Positions 36,428-51,604 are shown, numbered from the stretch's first letter. The stretch: DNA of 54,812 nt from Brugia malayi (GCF_000002995.4 NW_025062305.1:1-54812); one strand, 5' to 3'. Program-made: numbers and translations. Notes: generated by a model not told the origin, from the sequence alone.

Positions 36428-36799
36428 TGTTGGAAAACCAAAAAAAATTTTTATTGCACACTAAATGTTTAAAATAATGCTAATGATTCACTACTATAAA
36501 CCTATTCGTTATTCCTTTATTATACTCCATTTTTTGAAACAATGAATTCTTTATCTAAACCTCAAATAGAAAAATGTATGTCTGTCTTCATTGTTCTCCA
36601 TTGTAAATGTTAAACTGTAAGCCAGCTCACTTTCTACATCCTTAAAAATCTTTTCTAACAAGTTAATAAAAAAGGATCGATGGCAATCTTCTTTTCTCCT
36701 ACTCAACAGTACCATTTAAAATAACTCAAGTAAATTTAACTAACCTAAATCATCTACTCTTCTGACCAAAAAGTTGATTCAAATTCATGACAAAAAATT

Positions 36800-37730
36800 T
36801 TGGTGCCACGAATTACAATGACTTTTGATTGAAAGCATCAAACTGTAAAAAACCGTCTAGAAAGATTATTGAATGAGGTAAAAACTATGCATATCCAATC
36901 TCCAGATCCAATCTTGCCGAATCACGAACAACTCGAAACTTACGAAACCAAAGATCGATTCATAGATGAAAAAATTCTTCGACTGCAAATGTACATTGAC
37001 TCTATCGAGACTTTAAATAAGTAGTGGAAGAATGTGTCCAAAAATCCAAAACGAAAAAGGAAGAGAGGAAAGCTAAGCACAAATAGTATCTTCATTTTAA
37101 AGCACGAAGCAAAGGAGACCATCATCACGTTGGCTATGTACAAAAGGGAAATTAATAATGAAATCAAACAAATAACTTCTAGACCGCCAATAACGGAATC
37201 GACAAAACCAACATCCTATCGTTCACAGCTCCATTTTCGATGGAGAACCGATGGAAAAACAACCTCCCACAGCTATCTCTATCCACTTCAACCTCCTCCC
37301 ACAGCTATCTCTATCCACTTCCGATGGAGAACCCCGACAATGGAGAGAGTTTTGGAATGGGTTCAATGCGGCTGTACATTCCCAGCATATCCCATAAATC
37401 CAAAAAATGAATTATTTAATTTCTTGCTTAAAAGGTACAGCACTACATTCAGTAAGAGGCTTTGATGTTGCCCCAGAAAATTATGAAATTGTGCGCCAAA
37501 TATTGACCAAAAAGTATGATGACAATAATGAAATTACAGTGAAATGTACAGTAAACCACAGTCAATCCAACGAAACGATAAGGAATGAATCGAAACTGTT
37601 GAAAGGATGGGAAGAATTTTCCGACAGTTAGAAATTCTACGAGAGAACTTAAAACATTACAGCATTGAAAATACAATCGAGAGTAGACTACCTCGATGGA
37701 TACTCGACGAAATGTATCATCAAAAATGAT
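36800..37730 (+). pseudogene. gag: BEL-3 gag remnant
   Basis: Pieces of gag in changing frames: VKNRLERLLNEVKTM near 36847, LRLQMYIDSIETLNK then TAG near 37024, and ILKHEAKETIITLAMYKREI in the next frame. The DUF1759 region appears as DGEPRQWREFWNGFNAAVH near 37323, MNYLISCLKGTALHSVRGFD near 37407 and ENYEIVRQILTKKYDDNNE. A local tandem duplication of about 30 bp (words CTCCCACAGCTATCTCTATC at 37245 and 37293) disrupts the start of the domain. A helix RQLEILRENLKHYSIE near 37617 ends the recognisable part. Confidence 0.8.
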
Positions 37731-37849
37731 CGACAGCCCATGGTCAACAATGAAATTAAGGAAATTCCTTCAGACGTAATCAACATGAACGGCAACAGAT
37801 ACCTCCTGAATATTTGTACCTCCTGAATATCCTGTCAAGACAATTTATT

Positions 37850-38146
37850 CTTCGTACAAAAATGTCTAATCATAAACCACTCTCATATTTTAACATATAT
37901 AATGTAAGATAATTGCTATATAAGGATCTTGTTAAAAGATTTAGTATATAAGTGATTTATCGCCAAGGACCGACGATTCCAATTTCAATTGATCTCTATC
38001 AACGTTTTATCCTATTACTTCAGCTAATAAAGAAATTGGTTCATATTTCTGTTACTCACGCATTTACATTTACATCCAACCAATCTCCCTGCGACCAAAC
38101 ACCTCTACCAATATCAATAATTAAACAACCAAATCCTTCTACGACA
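37850..38146 (+). mobile_element. LTR fragment of BEL-1 subfamily
   Basis: It aligns with 15478-15790, including GCCAAGGACCGACGATTCCA and the end TCTACGACA at 38146. TATA box 37917-37925 and AATAAAG 38026-38032 are conserved. The 5' part of the LTR is missing. Confidence 0.85.
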
Positions 38147-38284
38147 CACGCTGCAATCCCATAAGCTGATCACATTGCATCCACAAATTTAGTAGTCAAC
38201 GAACCGTCAGGGATCATTATGAAACGATCTATGTCTTACATACATCTCTCTCTCTCTATGTCTTACATCGAATACTTATGTGAG

Positions 38285-38335
38285 AAAAGTTGATATTGAG
38301 AGAGGTTTTTGATCGCAGGGAGATTGGATGTAAGC
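38285..38335 (-). mobile_element. Short inverted LTR fragment
   Basis: On the minus strand TTACATCCAATCTCCCTGCG followed by ATCAAAAACCTCTCTCAATA matches the 3' part of the LTR that ends at 38146. It lies 140 bp away in the opposite direction, as if two LTR ends were joined head to head. Confidence 0.7.
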
Positions 38336-38845
38336 GTAATAGACGGTCCCTATGATGTCCTGGTTCAGCAATGAAATTCAACGGCTTGTTTTTCTGTAAA
38401 ATACGAGTTTTGCTCAAAAATGTTTTCTCTGACTTGCGAAGTCTCCGCCCTGTGTACAAATAAGTTCTGTAGCCTTTCTATAATGTAAAAATCCTGAGGA
38501 ATTGATAGTTGCCAATGTTCAGCACGAAGAGCATGCGGTGGAAGCTTTCGAAGAGCGAAATTCAAGTTTCCTGGCGTCAGCTTATTGGGAATATGAGACA
38601 ATGCGTGAAGGACGTTTGGTATCAGATAGTACAAGGTGCAAACTCGTACGAGAGCATGATCCATTATCAAAATGGATTTATAATCCTACTTAAAAGTTGA
38701 TAACTATTCTCATATATGTTTTTTGAATAAAATACTTTGGATTTTTCGTTTTTTTTTTTTCATGTGCTGATCGCATTTGATCAGAAAATTGTATGCTCCG
38801 CGATACAAGAAGTTCTGTAAATTCAAAGATGGTTTCAGTTCATGA
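38336..38845. other. Interval of higher GC, unidentified
   Basis: Open frames exist on both strands (minus 38365-38670 is the longest, with YYLIPNVLHALSHIPNKL), but no domain, splice pattern or match to the other elements is seen. It may be another retroelement fragment. Confidence 0.3.
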
Positions 38846-39515
38846 ATGTGTGATACTCAGACATATACAATCGTGATTCATAATTCATGCATATATGGTA
38901 CTCAGACATATACAATCGTGATTCATAATTCATGCATATATGGTACTCAGACATATACAATCGTGATTCATAATTCATGCATGTATGATACTCAGACATA
39001 TACAATCGTGATTCACAATTCATGGATGTATGATACTCAGAGATATACAATTGTGATTCACAATTCATGGATGTATGATACTCAGACATATACAATCGTG
39101 ATTAATAATTCATGGATGTATGATACTCAGAGATATACAATTGTGATTCACAATTCATGGATGTATGATACTCAGACATATACAATCGTGATTAATAATT
39201 CATGGATGTATGATACTCAGACATATACAATCGTGATTAACAATTCATGGATGTATGATACTCAGACATATGCAATCGTGATTAACAATTCATGGATGTA
39301 TGATACTCAGACATATACAATCGTGATTAACAATTCATGGATGTATGATACTCAGACATATACAATCGTGATTAATAATTCATGGATGTATGATACTCAG
39401 ACATATACAATCGTGATCCAAATTCATGGATGTATGATACTCAAATGTAAATAATTATGATTCACTACTCAGACCGTTATTCACAATTCATGGATGTATG
39501 ATACTGAGACCATTT
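38846..39515 (+). repeat. 45-bp minisatellite, array 2
   Basis: About 14 regular units read TATGATACTCAGACATATAC then AATCGTGATT and CACAATTCATGGATG. The array is in inverse orientation to array 1. Because 45 is a multiple of three, a long repetitive open frame (repeat peptide TYTIVIHNSWMYDTQ) runs through it; I do not regard that as a gene. The first three units use the variant CATGCATATATGG. Confidence 0.95.
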
Positions 39516-42242
39516 TTATCCAAAAATATTGTTATCAAATAATATATATATAACATATAATATGAAAAGCAAAGTAATATGAAATATATGGAAATAATAA
39601 AAAATCTGGCACTAAAATAAATATAACACACTATATTTGGTTTGAAACTAATAGAAATGACAAGATTCTAACATATTTATTTGTTGTTTACGTAATTGAT
39701 GAATCATTTTATGTTTTTCTTTCGTTCTTCTCATTAATTCATCGAACTGTTTGAACTTGCTTTTGTGCTTGCATCATTTCACTAAAAAAAAAAAAAAAAA
39801 TCGGGATTAATTGATTTACCAAAATATTAACATAGACACAAGCAATTGAAATTTGTTTCGCTGTAATTAAATTTTTATCAGAAATTGTTTAAATTTGTTT
39901 CTGTTAAAATATTAGATATTTTACAAGCAAAATTGAAATAAAAGAATACTTTCGTATATGATAATATATATGATAACATATTATAATAACAATAATAGTT
40001 ATGGCAAAAAATATAGAGGCCATTATAATTAAAATAATTCCACCAATTTTTAAAACGTTTTTCGACCTGAAAGATTTTGTTTCACTTTTTCATTTCAAAC
40101 ATATATTCTCACTGATAATTTCATCATTCGATTCAATTTATCCGCTTGTTTTGAAAACATTTGTAACAATACTTTTCACTACGTTAAAAATTGATTTAAA
40201 ATAGTTGACTTGAAGGTGAGTGATATCATTATGAATGCTAATCTGCTAGCAACTGCTAATAGACAATTTGATTCATCATTAATTTCATTGCAATTATTGT
40301 CATACTCGTAATGATTGAAACACAACCTTACATTGGCATATATATGCTGTTGAACAAAAATGAACAATCACCACTGAACAAAAGTATACAGCCATTTTAT
40401 AAATACAATCAAAATTTTGACGTTTCAATTTTTTAGTAAATTTAAGAGTTATCGGACAATCGACCTATGACAACAAGTAATTTATCGTATACTCACATAC
40501 TAAAAAAACTGGAAGAATATTATTTTATATATAAAAATTTATTTATTTTTATATCATTTCCAAAAAAAAAAATACACTTTCCTAGTAAAATTTCTGTACG
40601 TTGTGCACTAAATTTTCTTATGCATTATTCAAATTTTTGCGGAAAGCTATAAAAATATTTCAGTACATGTAATTTGTTCACTTTTACAGTATCAAAGAGG
40701 CTTATTCGGTGATTTCATATTTGTTAATCAGCATCAATTAATCAAAAATGGATTACCGAAAAATGATGATGGAAAAATTTCAAAAAATGGTTCAATTAAC
40801 ACAGTCCAATTGGATTATTGATGCTAAGTAGGAATATGTTCCTTAAAATTACATATAATCAGTTAATTTGAATCTCAAATTTGATTATAATAATATGTGT
40901 ATTGGTGTTGGGCTAATTTGATATAAAAAGTAAGGAATATAATTAAAGTTTTCGAGTAAGTTTTTTTTTTTTTTTCCCGAGGGAATTTGTGTTTTAAATG
41001 ACAAGGAGAATATATATAAATGGTGTATCAAAAGAGATTTCTAGAATTTTACTACGAAATTTCAGAGATTACGTCAAAAAGAGATACGCAGTACAGCATT
41101 GAATAAGAAGGAACCTGCACCAGATAGTTCGTCAATTTAATTATTAAAAAAAAAAAAAAAAACCTCGCAATTTCATAACTTTTTATTTATTTAATTTTTT
41201 CAGTTATTGTTAAGTAGAGCTGAGAAAAATGATTTTTTTAACACATTTTTATTGAGAAGTAGACGAAAACGAAAGAGGAAGAAAAAAGAAAAATTAAACG
41301 AAGGTAAAAGTAAACGAGAAAAAAAGAAAAATACGATTTGTTTTAAAATATTACTTTTTTTCGTTAATTCATCGTTTTTTTTATATGTTAAATAACTTAT
41401 TATTAACATTAGCATATGCTTTCAAAAAAAAAATAATCACTAAGACTTATAGCAAAAAATGATTTATTGTATCGAATCATTTCATTCTTTTCCCATTTCA
41501 AGTTTATTTTGTTTATTATAATTGCTTTTATATTAAATAGATGAGTTCAGTGTCTCAGAATTTTCTTTAACATATTATTGAATTTTTATTATTTTTTTTT
41601 TTTCTATATATTTTCTCTATTATTTTCTTTAACATATTATTTTTAATGTATGATATATATCTAATTATTTAAATTTATCAAGTAATTTCTATATATGAAT
41701 AACTTTCGGGTAGCATTGTAAATAACTATGATCTGAGTTGTTATCCTTTTCTTTTTTGTGAATCTATTTTGAGATTTTTTTTGCAGGAAGAAAAATCGAT
41801 GAGAGCTAGGAAAAAAAAAAGGGAATTTCCGGTTACTGATGAATAAAGAGAGAATTATTCAAATTTTTTATTGATAATCAATATCAACAATTAATTTTTG
41901 TTAATAAGCAAACTTTTAATGAATTTTATAGCAAGTGGTAATTACAGAAGTTAAAATGAAATGAGACAGATTTAAACTTTTCACTTCCTAAATCATTAAA
42001 ATGATTTAAAGAAAATTGCTGTAATCAGTGTTCTAATTTTAAAGAGGATATTCAAATTGCCTAATTTATACTACCAATGAAAAATAGCGAATGATAATTT
42101 GTAATAGTTAGAGTAATACGAATAATATAATATGTGCTAATGATGATTGTTAATTACATATAACTAAATGCTGATAAGTAAATATTCTTTAACAAAAATC
42201 TTACATAAATTTTTAAAACTATGATTATACTAATTTTATCAG
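39516..42242. other. AT-rich interval before the phosphatase pseudogene
   Basis: Mostly A/T runs. Possible 5' exons of the phosphatase lie here: 40748-40830, reading MEKFQKMVQLTQSNWIIDA and ending at a GTAGGA donor, and a segment after TTTCAG at 41067 reading RLRQKEIRSTALNKKEPAP. They do not connect in phase with the exon at 42243, so they are not annotated as coding. Confidence 0.4.
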
Positions 42243-43441
42243 GAAATGTTTGAGCTTGGTGTGGATGGAATTGTGAAGCAATATCAAGCTGATCTAAAAA
42301 CGTACACTCCACCAGATATGCCATATATAGCATTCCATAAAAATATGAAAAAAAAATCGTTATAAAGGTTTATTGCATTTTTTTTTGATTTTTTAAATTT
42401 AAAAATTATTTCAAGAAAACTGTATGTGAAAAAAATATTAGCTAAATGTCATTAATAAAAATTAAAGAATGCTACACCATAATAATTATTAAAAACTACT
42501 GACTGTAATGCTAATTCGCATTCAGTTATTAATTCACGCATACATTTACACTTGAAAGTAGCACTTTTGCTTAATGTATTTGTAAATTGTTAGCTGTTGT
42601 AATAATTATTAATAAATGATGCAGGTAATTGATTTAAATGTTTGAGATGAAGTGATTTGATTCGATTGTGTTTCCTTATATTGTAATTAGAGTGATAATA
42701 AAATAGGTGTACTTCTAAATTTCCTTGAGCAGTTCAATTTAATATATATTGATATGATAGCCGTAAACGAAGTACTGTTATCATATAATCTGATGATTAT
42801 GGTAGTAGAAAAAATGACCATAAAATATTGACAAAACGAAATATATTTGCAGATGTGATATGCATTGATAAGACACGTGTTGTATTGCAGGAGGGAGAAT
42901 CTGACTATATTCACGTAAACCACGTTAAAGGTGATCCATTCCTGAACTCATTCATTTGTACTCAGGTGAAGCAATAGCTATTTCAATTGATTTCCCGAAA
43001 TTTAAAAGAACATTTTCTTTTTTATATTTATCATTAATAATTTTCTTTAATAATCGATTTTAAATATTTTCTTGGATTAATAACACACATATTTTTGCAT
43101 TAAAAAGAAAAGATAAATGTTTGAAAATTTTTACTCCTAACTTTTGCAAAGTGAATTTCTTTAATTAATAAATTTTTTCAATCAAAATATATGCTGATTT
43201 ATTCAGAGTGCAATTACAAAGTAAGTTTATTGTTGAAGAATAAATAAGCATCATTTGTAATTGACGAATAATTAATTAATTAATACAGGAACCAATGAAA
43301 ATAACAGTAAACGATTTCTGAATTATGATAATGCAAGAAAAAGTAAGCAATATTATTATGCTCAGCAATTTTCCTGAAGCAGGAAAAAACAAATGCTTTC
43401 AATATTGGCCACAAGATGTTGGCTCATAGCTTACCTTTGGA
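42243..43441 (+). pseudogene. Protein tyrosine phosphatase (nematode type), pseudogene fragment
   Basis: Three exons (42243-42367, 42853-42965, from 43289) give the N-terminal half of a classical PTP domain. Exon 1 reads FELGVDGIVKQYQADLKTYT and ends in the KNRYKD motif, which is met only if one A of the nine at 42348-42356 is ignored. Exon 2 reads VICIDKTRVVLQEGE then DYIHVNHVKGDPFLNSFICT. Exon 3 reads EPMKITVNDF, then TGA (43319-43321) where the conserved tryptophan of DFW is expected, then IMIMQEKVSNIIMLSNFPEA, QYWP and TAG (43427-43429) before LTFGG. The intron phases fit exactly. The WPD loop and the HCSAGxGRTG active site are not found downstream. Two nonsense codons, a frameshift and the missing catalytic half make this dead. 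Confidence 0.85.
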
Positions 43442-44997
43442 GGCTAATTAATATATAATTATCATAGATTTCTTTTGACCATAATTCCGTTTTCATTTAT
43501 TCAAATCAAGTTAAAAAAAAGCGCTAATCTCATATTATATTGTATATTTTAATTTTAAACATAAAATATTTCGGTTGATTTACATTCAAATTGGAAGATA
43601 AAAATATGATTAGTTCTTGTTTTTTTTTTTTTTTTTCATAAGAAATAAAATTGTTTGTGCTGAATTATTATTATTATTATTATATGTAAAAATCCGCGAT
43701 AATTTATTAGCTAGGAAAATTGCTCGACTTGAAAATTTAAACTGTAAAATATTCATTTCATTTATTTGTTGCAATTTATTTACTTTTCCAGTTTAAAAAT
43801 ATTGTTTTCGTATTTAAGATGGATTAAAGTGTTGATTGCGATTGAATGGTAATATGAATAGTTCTAAAATGAGACATATATTCCAATAAAATTTCCAGAC
43901 TGCATTCCAGCTTAATATTTCTGATGAATTTTTCAGGTTGCAATTCAGGTGAGAGAATAAAACCGGTGAATAATGCAATGTAGTTTTTGTTACTTTGTTC
44001 ACTTAAAAATGATTAGTTATTTTTTTGATATAGAAGTTTGGAATGCTAATTAATTTGATGATATAATAATTAGAAGCATATTTTTAAGAGTAAAAATATA
44101 GGAAACAATTGATTTTGTGATTAATTATATTTGTATCAAAATTTTTATCAACAACAAAAACATCTGAATCATTCTCAGTTATTATTAAATTAAACAGTTA
44201 AACTGAATTCTCTTTTCTTATCAATTATCGCATTTTTCCAATGCTTTCTATGTTAGTTTCAATTTTTTTTTCCTTTCTATCAAACGCAAAAAAACATTAA
44301 AGCAATTTTTGGTTTCGATTTTTTTAAAATATATTTTGAAATGAGTTTGTGGATAAAACTAATAAGCTTATGAATATAAGGGCATTAATAATGTTAGAGA
44401 TAATAGAACTGATCAATTAATTAGTTTGTAAATATTAAAACTGATAAATTTATGCAATCATTCTTAGTAAATTAAATAAAATTAACACATGTAATTTTGT
44501 AGTTAATTTTCGATTGTATAATTAAAGATTTAACTGTATAATTAAAATATCCAGTCTAAATAACCATATAAGTTTATTCGAAAGTTTTCAAGTAAAAATG
44601 GAAAAAATTTACCGGAAATAGATAAAGTTAAGAAATTTATTGAAACTTCTATTGCGAATCTCCTTTTGTTTTTTTTTTTCTTTGAAATTGCAACAAAAAT
44701 TATTTATCAAAAAAATTAACGATTTGAGTAATTTTATTGATATTTAATACATTTGAAAAACTTTAAATGAAATTGCTTTATCTTAATTATTATATTATAA
44801 AAAGGGAATAAAATTCAAAATTTAGACAATAAATTATAATTAACATAGAAACCTAAGAATATTATATTTATTTCAAACAAAATACTATTTTATTTAATTC
44901 AGTTATCAGAGTGATATATCATTGGATAATTTGTAACATTTTTTGTATGATAAATGTAGAACAAATTGGTGATAAAATTATTCGATTTTATTGAAAA
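43442..44997. other. Noncoding AT-rich interval
   Basis: No exon with the missing phosphatase motifs (WPD, HCSAGxGRTG) and no other gene is visible. Runs of A/T dominate. Confidence 0.5.
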
Positions 44998-45051
44998 ATG
45001 TTTAAAAATCTGAATAATAAATTTACGCATGTTGCTCTTACCCTTGATGAG
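44998..45051 (+). CDS. Possible first exon of the unknown gene
   Basis: ATG at 44998 opens an 18-codon frame, MFKNLNNKFTHVALTLDE, that ends exactly at a perfect donor (GAG|GTAAGT). It ends in phase 0, while the next good exon (45622) needs phase 1, so either an exon between them has been missed or this belongs elsewhere. Confidence 0.3.
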
Positions 45052-45289
45052 GTAAGTAATTTCATTAATTTTTTTCTAATTTTCATTTCTTCCTATTTCT
45101 TTTTTTAGATTTCTTTTTGGTATAAAAATATATCAAAATCAACTGATTTCATTTGATTAACATTTTCTTTATTATATCTAAGTGATGCAAACTAGTATTA
45201 TGTTAAAATGAAATGTAAAACACATAAGTTTTCTTCCATTTTTTCATCATTTATGAAATAGTAAAAATGAAAAAATGTTTGTTTTAATT

Positions 45290-45535
45290 ATAATTCAGTT
45301 ATATTCAGATTATAATTCAGTTATACTCAGATAATAATTCAGTTATATTCAGATTACAATTCAGTTATACTCGTGCTCAGATAATAATTCAGTTATACTC
45401 AGATTATAATTCAGTTATACTCATATTCAGATTATAATTCAGTTATACTCATACTCAGATTATAATTCACTTATACTCATACTCAGATTATATTCAGTTA
45501 TACTCAGATTACAATTCAGTTATACTCATACTATA
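45290..45535. repeat. 22-bp minisatellite
   Basis: About ten units of ATAATTCAGTTATACTCAGA type, with some units lengthened by an extra ACTCAT/TGCTC. It lies just 5' of the unknown gene, probably in its first intron. Confidence 0.9.
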
Positions 45536-45621
45536 ATATGTATGATAACTCATTATGTATTCTTCAGAAATTTTCTATATAAATATTTACAATTATAAAT
45601 GAGGACATAAAAAAAATTCAG

Positions 45622-48374
<2,753 letters not shown>

Positions 48375-49239
48375 CTTTTTGCAAATTTTCAAATTTTGTA
48401 TTTTTTTTTAACAACCAAGAACTAAGTTTCATTCAAAAAAAGCAAAAAGCAGCATTAATGCACTAGCATTAATCAACTAAACTATCAAAAGTGGAAATGA
48501 TAAAAAACTGACTATACTGTGATTCCATTTACTGAAAATCAATAGAATTTTTAAAGGTTTCAATGAAATCGAATTTGATTAAATCAACAGTTCATTTCAA
48601 ATCCTGTCACATCAACAATATACCATTTCTATGTAGTCATTGTTTCGTTCAACCATTGATCAGATTGCTGTAGAATTGAGTCAGATTAGAATTCATAATA
48701 TTCATAGATGCTCATTTTCAATCAAGGGTACTGATTGATGCATGTATGGTATGGAGAGATGTTCAAAGGAAGAAAGTAATTCGAATTACAATTAAACTTT
48801 ATAAACAAAATGGAATAACAATTTGTCTGTCCATTTATATGGCCGATTTTAAACTGAGCTTTAGAAATGAATTATCTAGAGATTTAATTTATTTCGATGA
48901 TACTTTAGATTAAATGTATGTCGTCCTGAAACTATTCAGAAATAAAGTCTTTTTTTTGATAAACTAGTCAACTTTTTTTTTTCAAGAAAACTAGAGAATT
49001 TTTTGTCCATATCTATCTCTCGATGCTGTCACAAACGTCTGTCATTTTAAAATTTGTATTGGTAAAGGAAATTGGTGAAAATTTCATTAGTAGAATTCAC
49101 TGTTCAATATCTCATATATCTCAATATCTCAATTCAATATCTCATATTTCGTGGAAGAATGTATTTCTAACCGAATATAAAAGCATACCTCTAGTTCATA
49201 ATATACATGTTCATCATCTTTACAAAACCGATCTCAAGC
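48375..49239. other. Noncoding interval downstream of the unknown gene
   Basis: It presumably includes the 3' UTR of the preceding gene. A cluster of CAATATCTCATAT-type words at 49105-49148 is the only repeat. No further gene is recognised. Confidence 0.4.
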
Positions 49240-49248
49240 GTCAATTGT

Positions 49249-49379
49249 TTTGAGATCCTCTACTTCCGATTTACTTTCCAAATCTAGCCCCAAAGCTTCA
49301 TCCATATCAATTGAATTGCATTCCACTGCTTTATCTTAGTCGACCACACTTGATGGTTGCCAATCCGACTCCGGACTGC
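49249..49379 (-). pseudogene. Possible terminal exon of a minus-strand gene, with nonsense codon
   Basis: On the minus strand a strong acceptor (TTTTTTTTGCAG) precedes PESDWQPSSVVD, a TAA, and then DKAVECNSIDMDEALGLDLE followed by SKSEVEDLKTIDA and TGA. The strongly acidic, ordered tail looks like real coding sequence broken by one nonsense codon. An upstream donor (ATATCAG|GTAAAA at about 49443) exists but does not restore the frame. No family is recognised. Confidence 0.3.
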
Positions 49380-49443
49380 AAAAAAAATGAGTAAGATATT
49401 AGCTTACAATTAAAGAACTTGAAAGTGGAGGAAATTATTTTTA

Positions 49444-50230
49444 CCTGATATTTCGGTTTTATGCCACAATACAGATATAAGCTTTGTTTAAGGAATTTCC
49501 TTTAAGGAAGTTTAAAATAATGCGTTGGAAATGAAAGCTAAATAAATATCTGTTATCTTGACTGCCATAACCAGAACTGTAAATGCCCTATTGATACGAA
49601 ACGATCTATAACTGTAAATGCCCTAGATACGCGATCTATGGACGTGTGTATATCAGTTTATGATTGGATCTCGGTCCGTGATAAACAATAGTCTGAACCA
49701 ATGGGCGACTATATGAAATCCATGGATTTGTACGTATATTCTGAAAAATCACTGTGAAAAATTGAAAAGATAAACTAGCGCCTGAAAAAGAAACAGCAAG
49801 CAATTGTCTGATAAAATCGGTCCAGTTGAAATTATTTGAAATTAAATCGGGTTAAGTGAGACTAGGTCGGATTACTCCAGTTCTATTCATTGGCCTATTA
49901 TTCCACGTATAATTGATAAACTTTATAAGTTAGGTACAAGGCTAGCTCCAGGAGATCAATAGGTTTTACTCATTACTCATAAATGAGATCTATCCAAAGA
50001 TACTTTTCACCCAGAACTAGTTGGTGTAGAGAATGACTTTAAGAAAGATGTGGCAAGCTTGGAATTGTCGTGACACGAGTGAGTTACTATTTCTTGCTTG
50101 TTCCAAGAAAAGGCATTATTGCTGCAATGGAAGGAAATTGAAAAAAAGTAACTGAGTAAATAAAAATGTTATAAGTATTGCGATTACATATAATTTCTAT
50201 TAATTTAACTCGTCTCACAACTAGGAATTC
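49444..50230. other. Interval with a small direct duplication
   Basis: The word ACTGTAAATGCCCT followed by GATACG and CGATCTAT occurs twice, at about 49576 and 49611. Otherwise nothing is recognised. It borders segment X copy 2 and may be the deletion edge of the interrupted element. Confidence 0.4.
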
Positions 50231-50980
50231 ATAACAGGATACTGGACTATCTCAGGTTATAACACAGAACGCATTGTAGTTAAGTCCTAGAAAGTGAAAT
50301 GATGTTTCTGCTTACAATACGCAAATTGTAAGTTATAAGCTATAAATTCTGTAGTCGGCGAGAAGATCCAGACGTCGCAAAGGCAATTGTTCGAACCATG
50401 AGCTGAGACGCCGCATCAGACCAAATTCCGATTATGAAAAATGTTATAAATTGCCAATGAAAACAAACAAGTGTGCTCTTACATTTGCTCTCTACAAAAC
50501 GTACATTGAGTGCTCAAAGAGTATGCAACTCTTCGACATTTCAATCTTAAAGCAACTATTCTTTTCTTTTTTTTGGAAATATTGTCTTTTTATCTGGTTG
50601 AGAAGACGACTGAAATCTCTATAGAAATAACAATTCTTGGATTGCAAAATCGTAATTAAATTTAACAATTTCTATAATTAAAGTTCTCTCTATGTTATAA
50701 CATGAAAGCTTTGGACTTCGAAATCATAGGAGATACAACATTTCGACTTTTCGACCGAGGTAAATCAATCAATTCTTAATGGTTTCTAATATAGAGTAGT
50801 GCATCCGGATATGAATGAATGAATCCATGGTTCGAAAAGTATAAATTGTAATTTATTCAACTTTTATGCTCCTTACCTCAAATTCAAAAATTGATAGAAA
50901 TGATGTAGAAAATAAGAAGGCATCACACCGTTTCCTTCTCATGGAAATATAAACAGCGTTTCCTTTCCTCAACAAAAATT
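50231..50980 (-). mobile_element. Segment X, copy 2 (inverted)
   Basis: It is nearly identical to 15835-16586 in reverse complement, differing by scattered single bases and 1-3-base indels (for example GATCTTCTCGCC against GATCTCGCC). The end carrying CCTGTT is followed by ATGAAT as in copy 1, but the other end adjoins GTCAAT, so no matching target duplication is visible here. Confidence 0.85.
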
Positions 50981-51060
50981 ATTGACTAACCTTTCTTTGC
51001 CGTTGAAGGCTCGCAACAATAAAACTTGACATGTTCCCAGCTCGTGGTACCAATAAATTT

Positions 51061-51604
51061 TGTCGTGAAGGGTTATCTGGTTGATATTGAATAGTTGCAA
51101 TACAGTAGGAAGATTAATAAACTTTATTTTTCTTGAACGTAAAGTTATAAATCGAGCAATAAAAAGAGAAGAAATATATAAAAAAAAACCGGTGGATTGA
51201 AATTGGTTAACGAGTGGTAATCGACCCTAAGACAAATAATAATTGTAATTTTTTAGGATTGAATTTATATGAGTGGTAATTGGGCGTGTCTAAGATAAAA
51301 TGTGAAGAATCGGAAATGTTCATGAGAATGGAGAATTATGATATGAGATTACATATGTAATAAACCAAAAAAAAAAAAAAACTAATTAAAGAGAGATAAT
51401 TTAAGATACTGTAAGATTGTTTTTCATTGTCTGAAGAGTCGGAAGTGTATAAAAAATTGAGAATTTACAATGTGAGAACTGAACGTATCTATGATGAAAA
51501 TCACATGTGAAAAATCTTAAGAAATTAAATTTATGTAGAGATAATTTATGATATTATGGGATTATTTTTAGATAGGAGTTTTCGTGATGTTATAATTCGC
51601 GACA
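51061..51604 (-). mobile_element. Minus-strand LTR, close relative of the 13-kb solo LTR
   Basis: 544 bp, from TGTCGCGAATTATAACATCA (at 51604) to CCTTCACGACA (at 51061). Same subfamily as 13110-13661. It has a longer T run in the middle (around 51368-51381) and small indels. The outer flank GCGTGTTGGG gives no target duplication because the other end of the element is gone. Confidence 0.88.

Larger units (their letters stand above)
36428..38146 (+). mobile_element. BEL-3: chimeric Pao/BEL remnant (LTR, gag, foreign LTR)
   Basis: It starts with a 365-bp LTR (36428-36792, TGTTGGAAAA to TTCATGACA), then a primer-binding-site-like word, a broken gag to about 37730, no pol, and an LTR fragment 37850-38146. 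The 5' LTR belongs to the subfamily at 14701-15038, but the 3' piece belongs to the BEL-1 subfamily. The two LTRs are therefore not a pair from one insertion: the locus is a recombinant or two nested remnants joined by deletion. Confidence 0.8.
50231..51604 (-). mobile_element. Minus-strand Pao/BEL fragment: LTR, leader, gag start, segment X
   Basis: Read on the minus strand: LTR 51604-51061, a primer-binding-site-like word, the gag start codon at 51034-51032 with SSFIVASLQ, and after GTTAGTCAAT an abrupt change to segment X (50980-50231). No gag continuation is seen beyond X. The LTR is about 95% like the solo LTR at 13110-13661 by eye. The gag start equals that of BEL-1 (GCGAGCCTTCAA) but has lost two single bases. 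The element is therefore a stub, truncated at or by the X insertion. Confidence 0.85.

Noticed and set aside
38365..38670. 101-codon minus-strand frame with YYLIPNVLHALSHIPNKL
   Set aside because: No domain or splice context, and both strands are open here; kept only as unidentified sequence.
38846..39454. A 202-codon open frame with a 15-residue repeating peptide
   Set aside because: It is the 45-bp minisatellite read through; the opposite strand is open as well, and there is no start context, splice signal or non-repetitive part.
41200..41415. Lysine/arginine-rich frame near 41.2-41.4 kb
   Set aside because: It is an A/G-rich low-complexity run, open on both strands.
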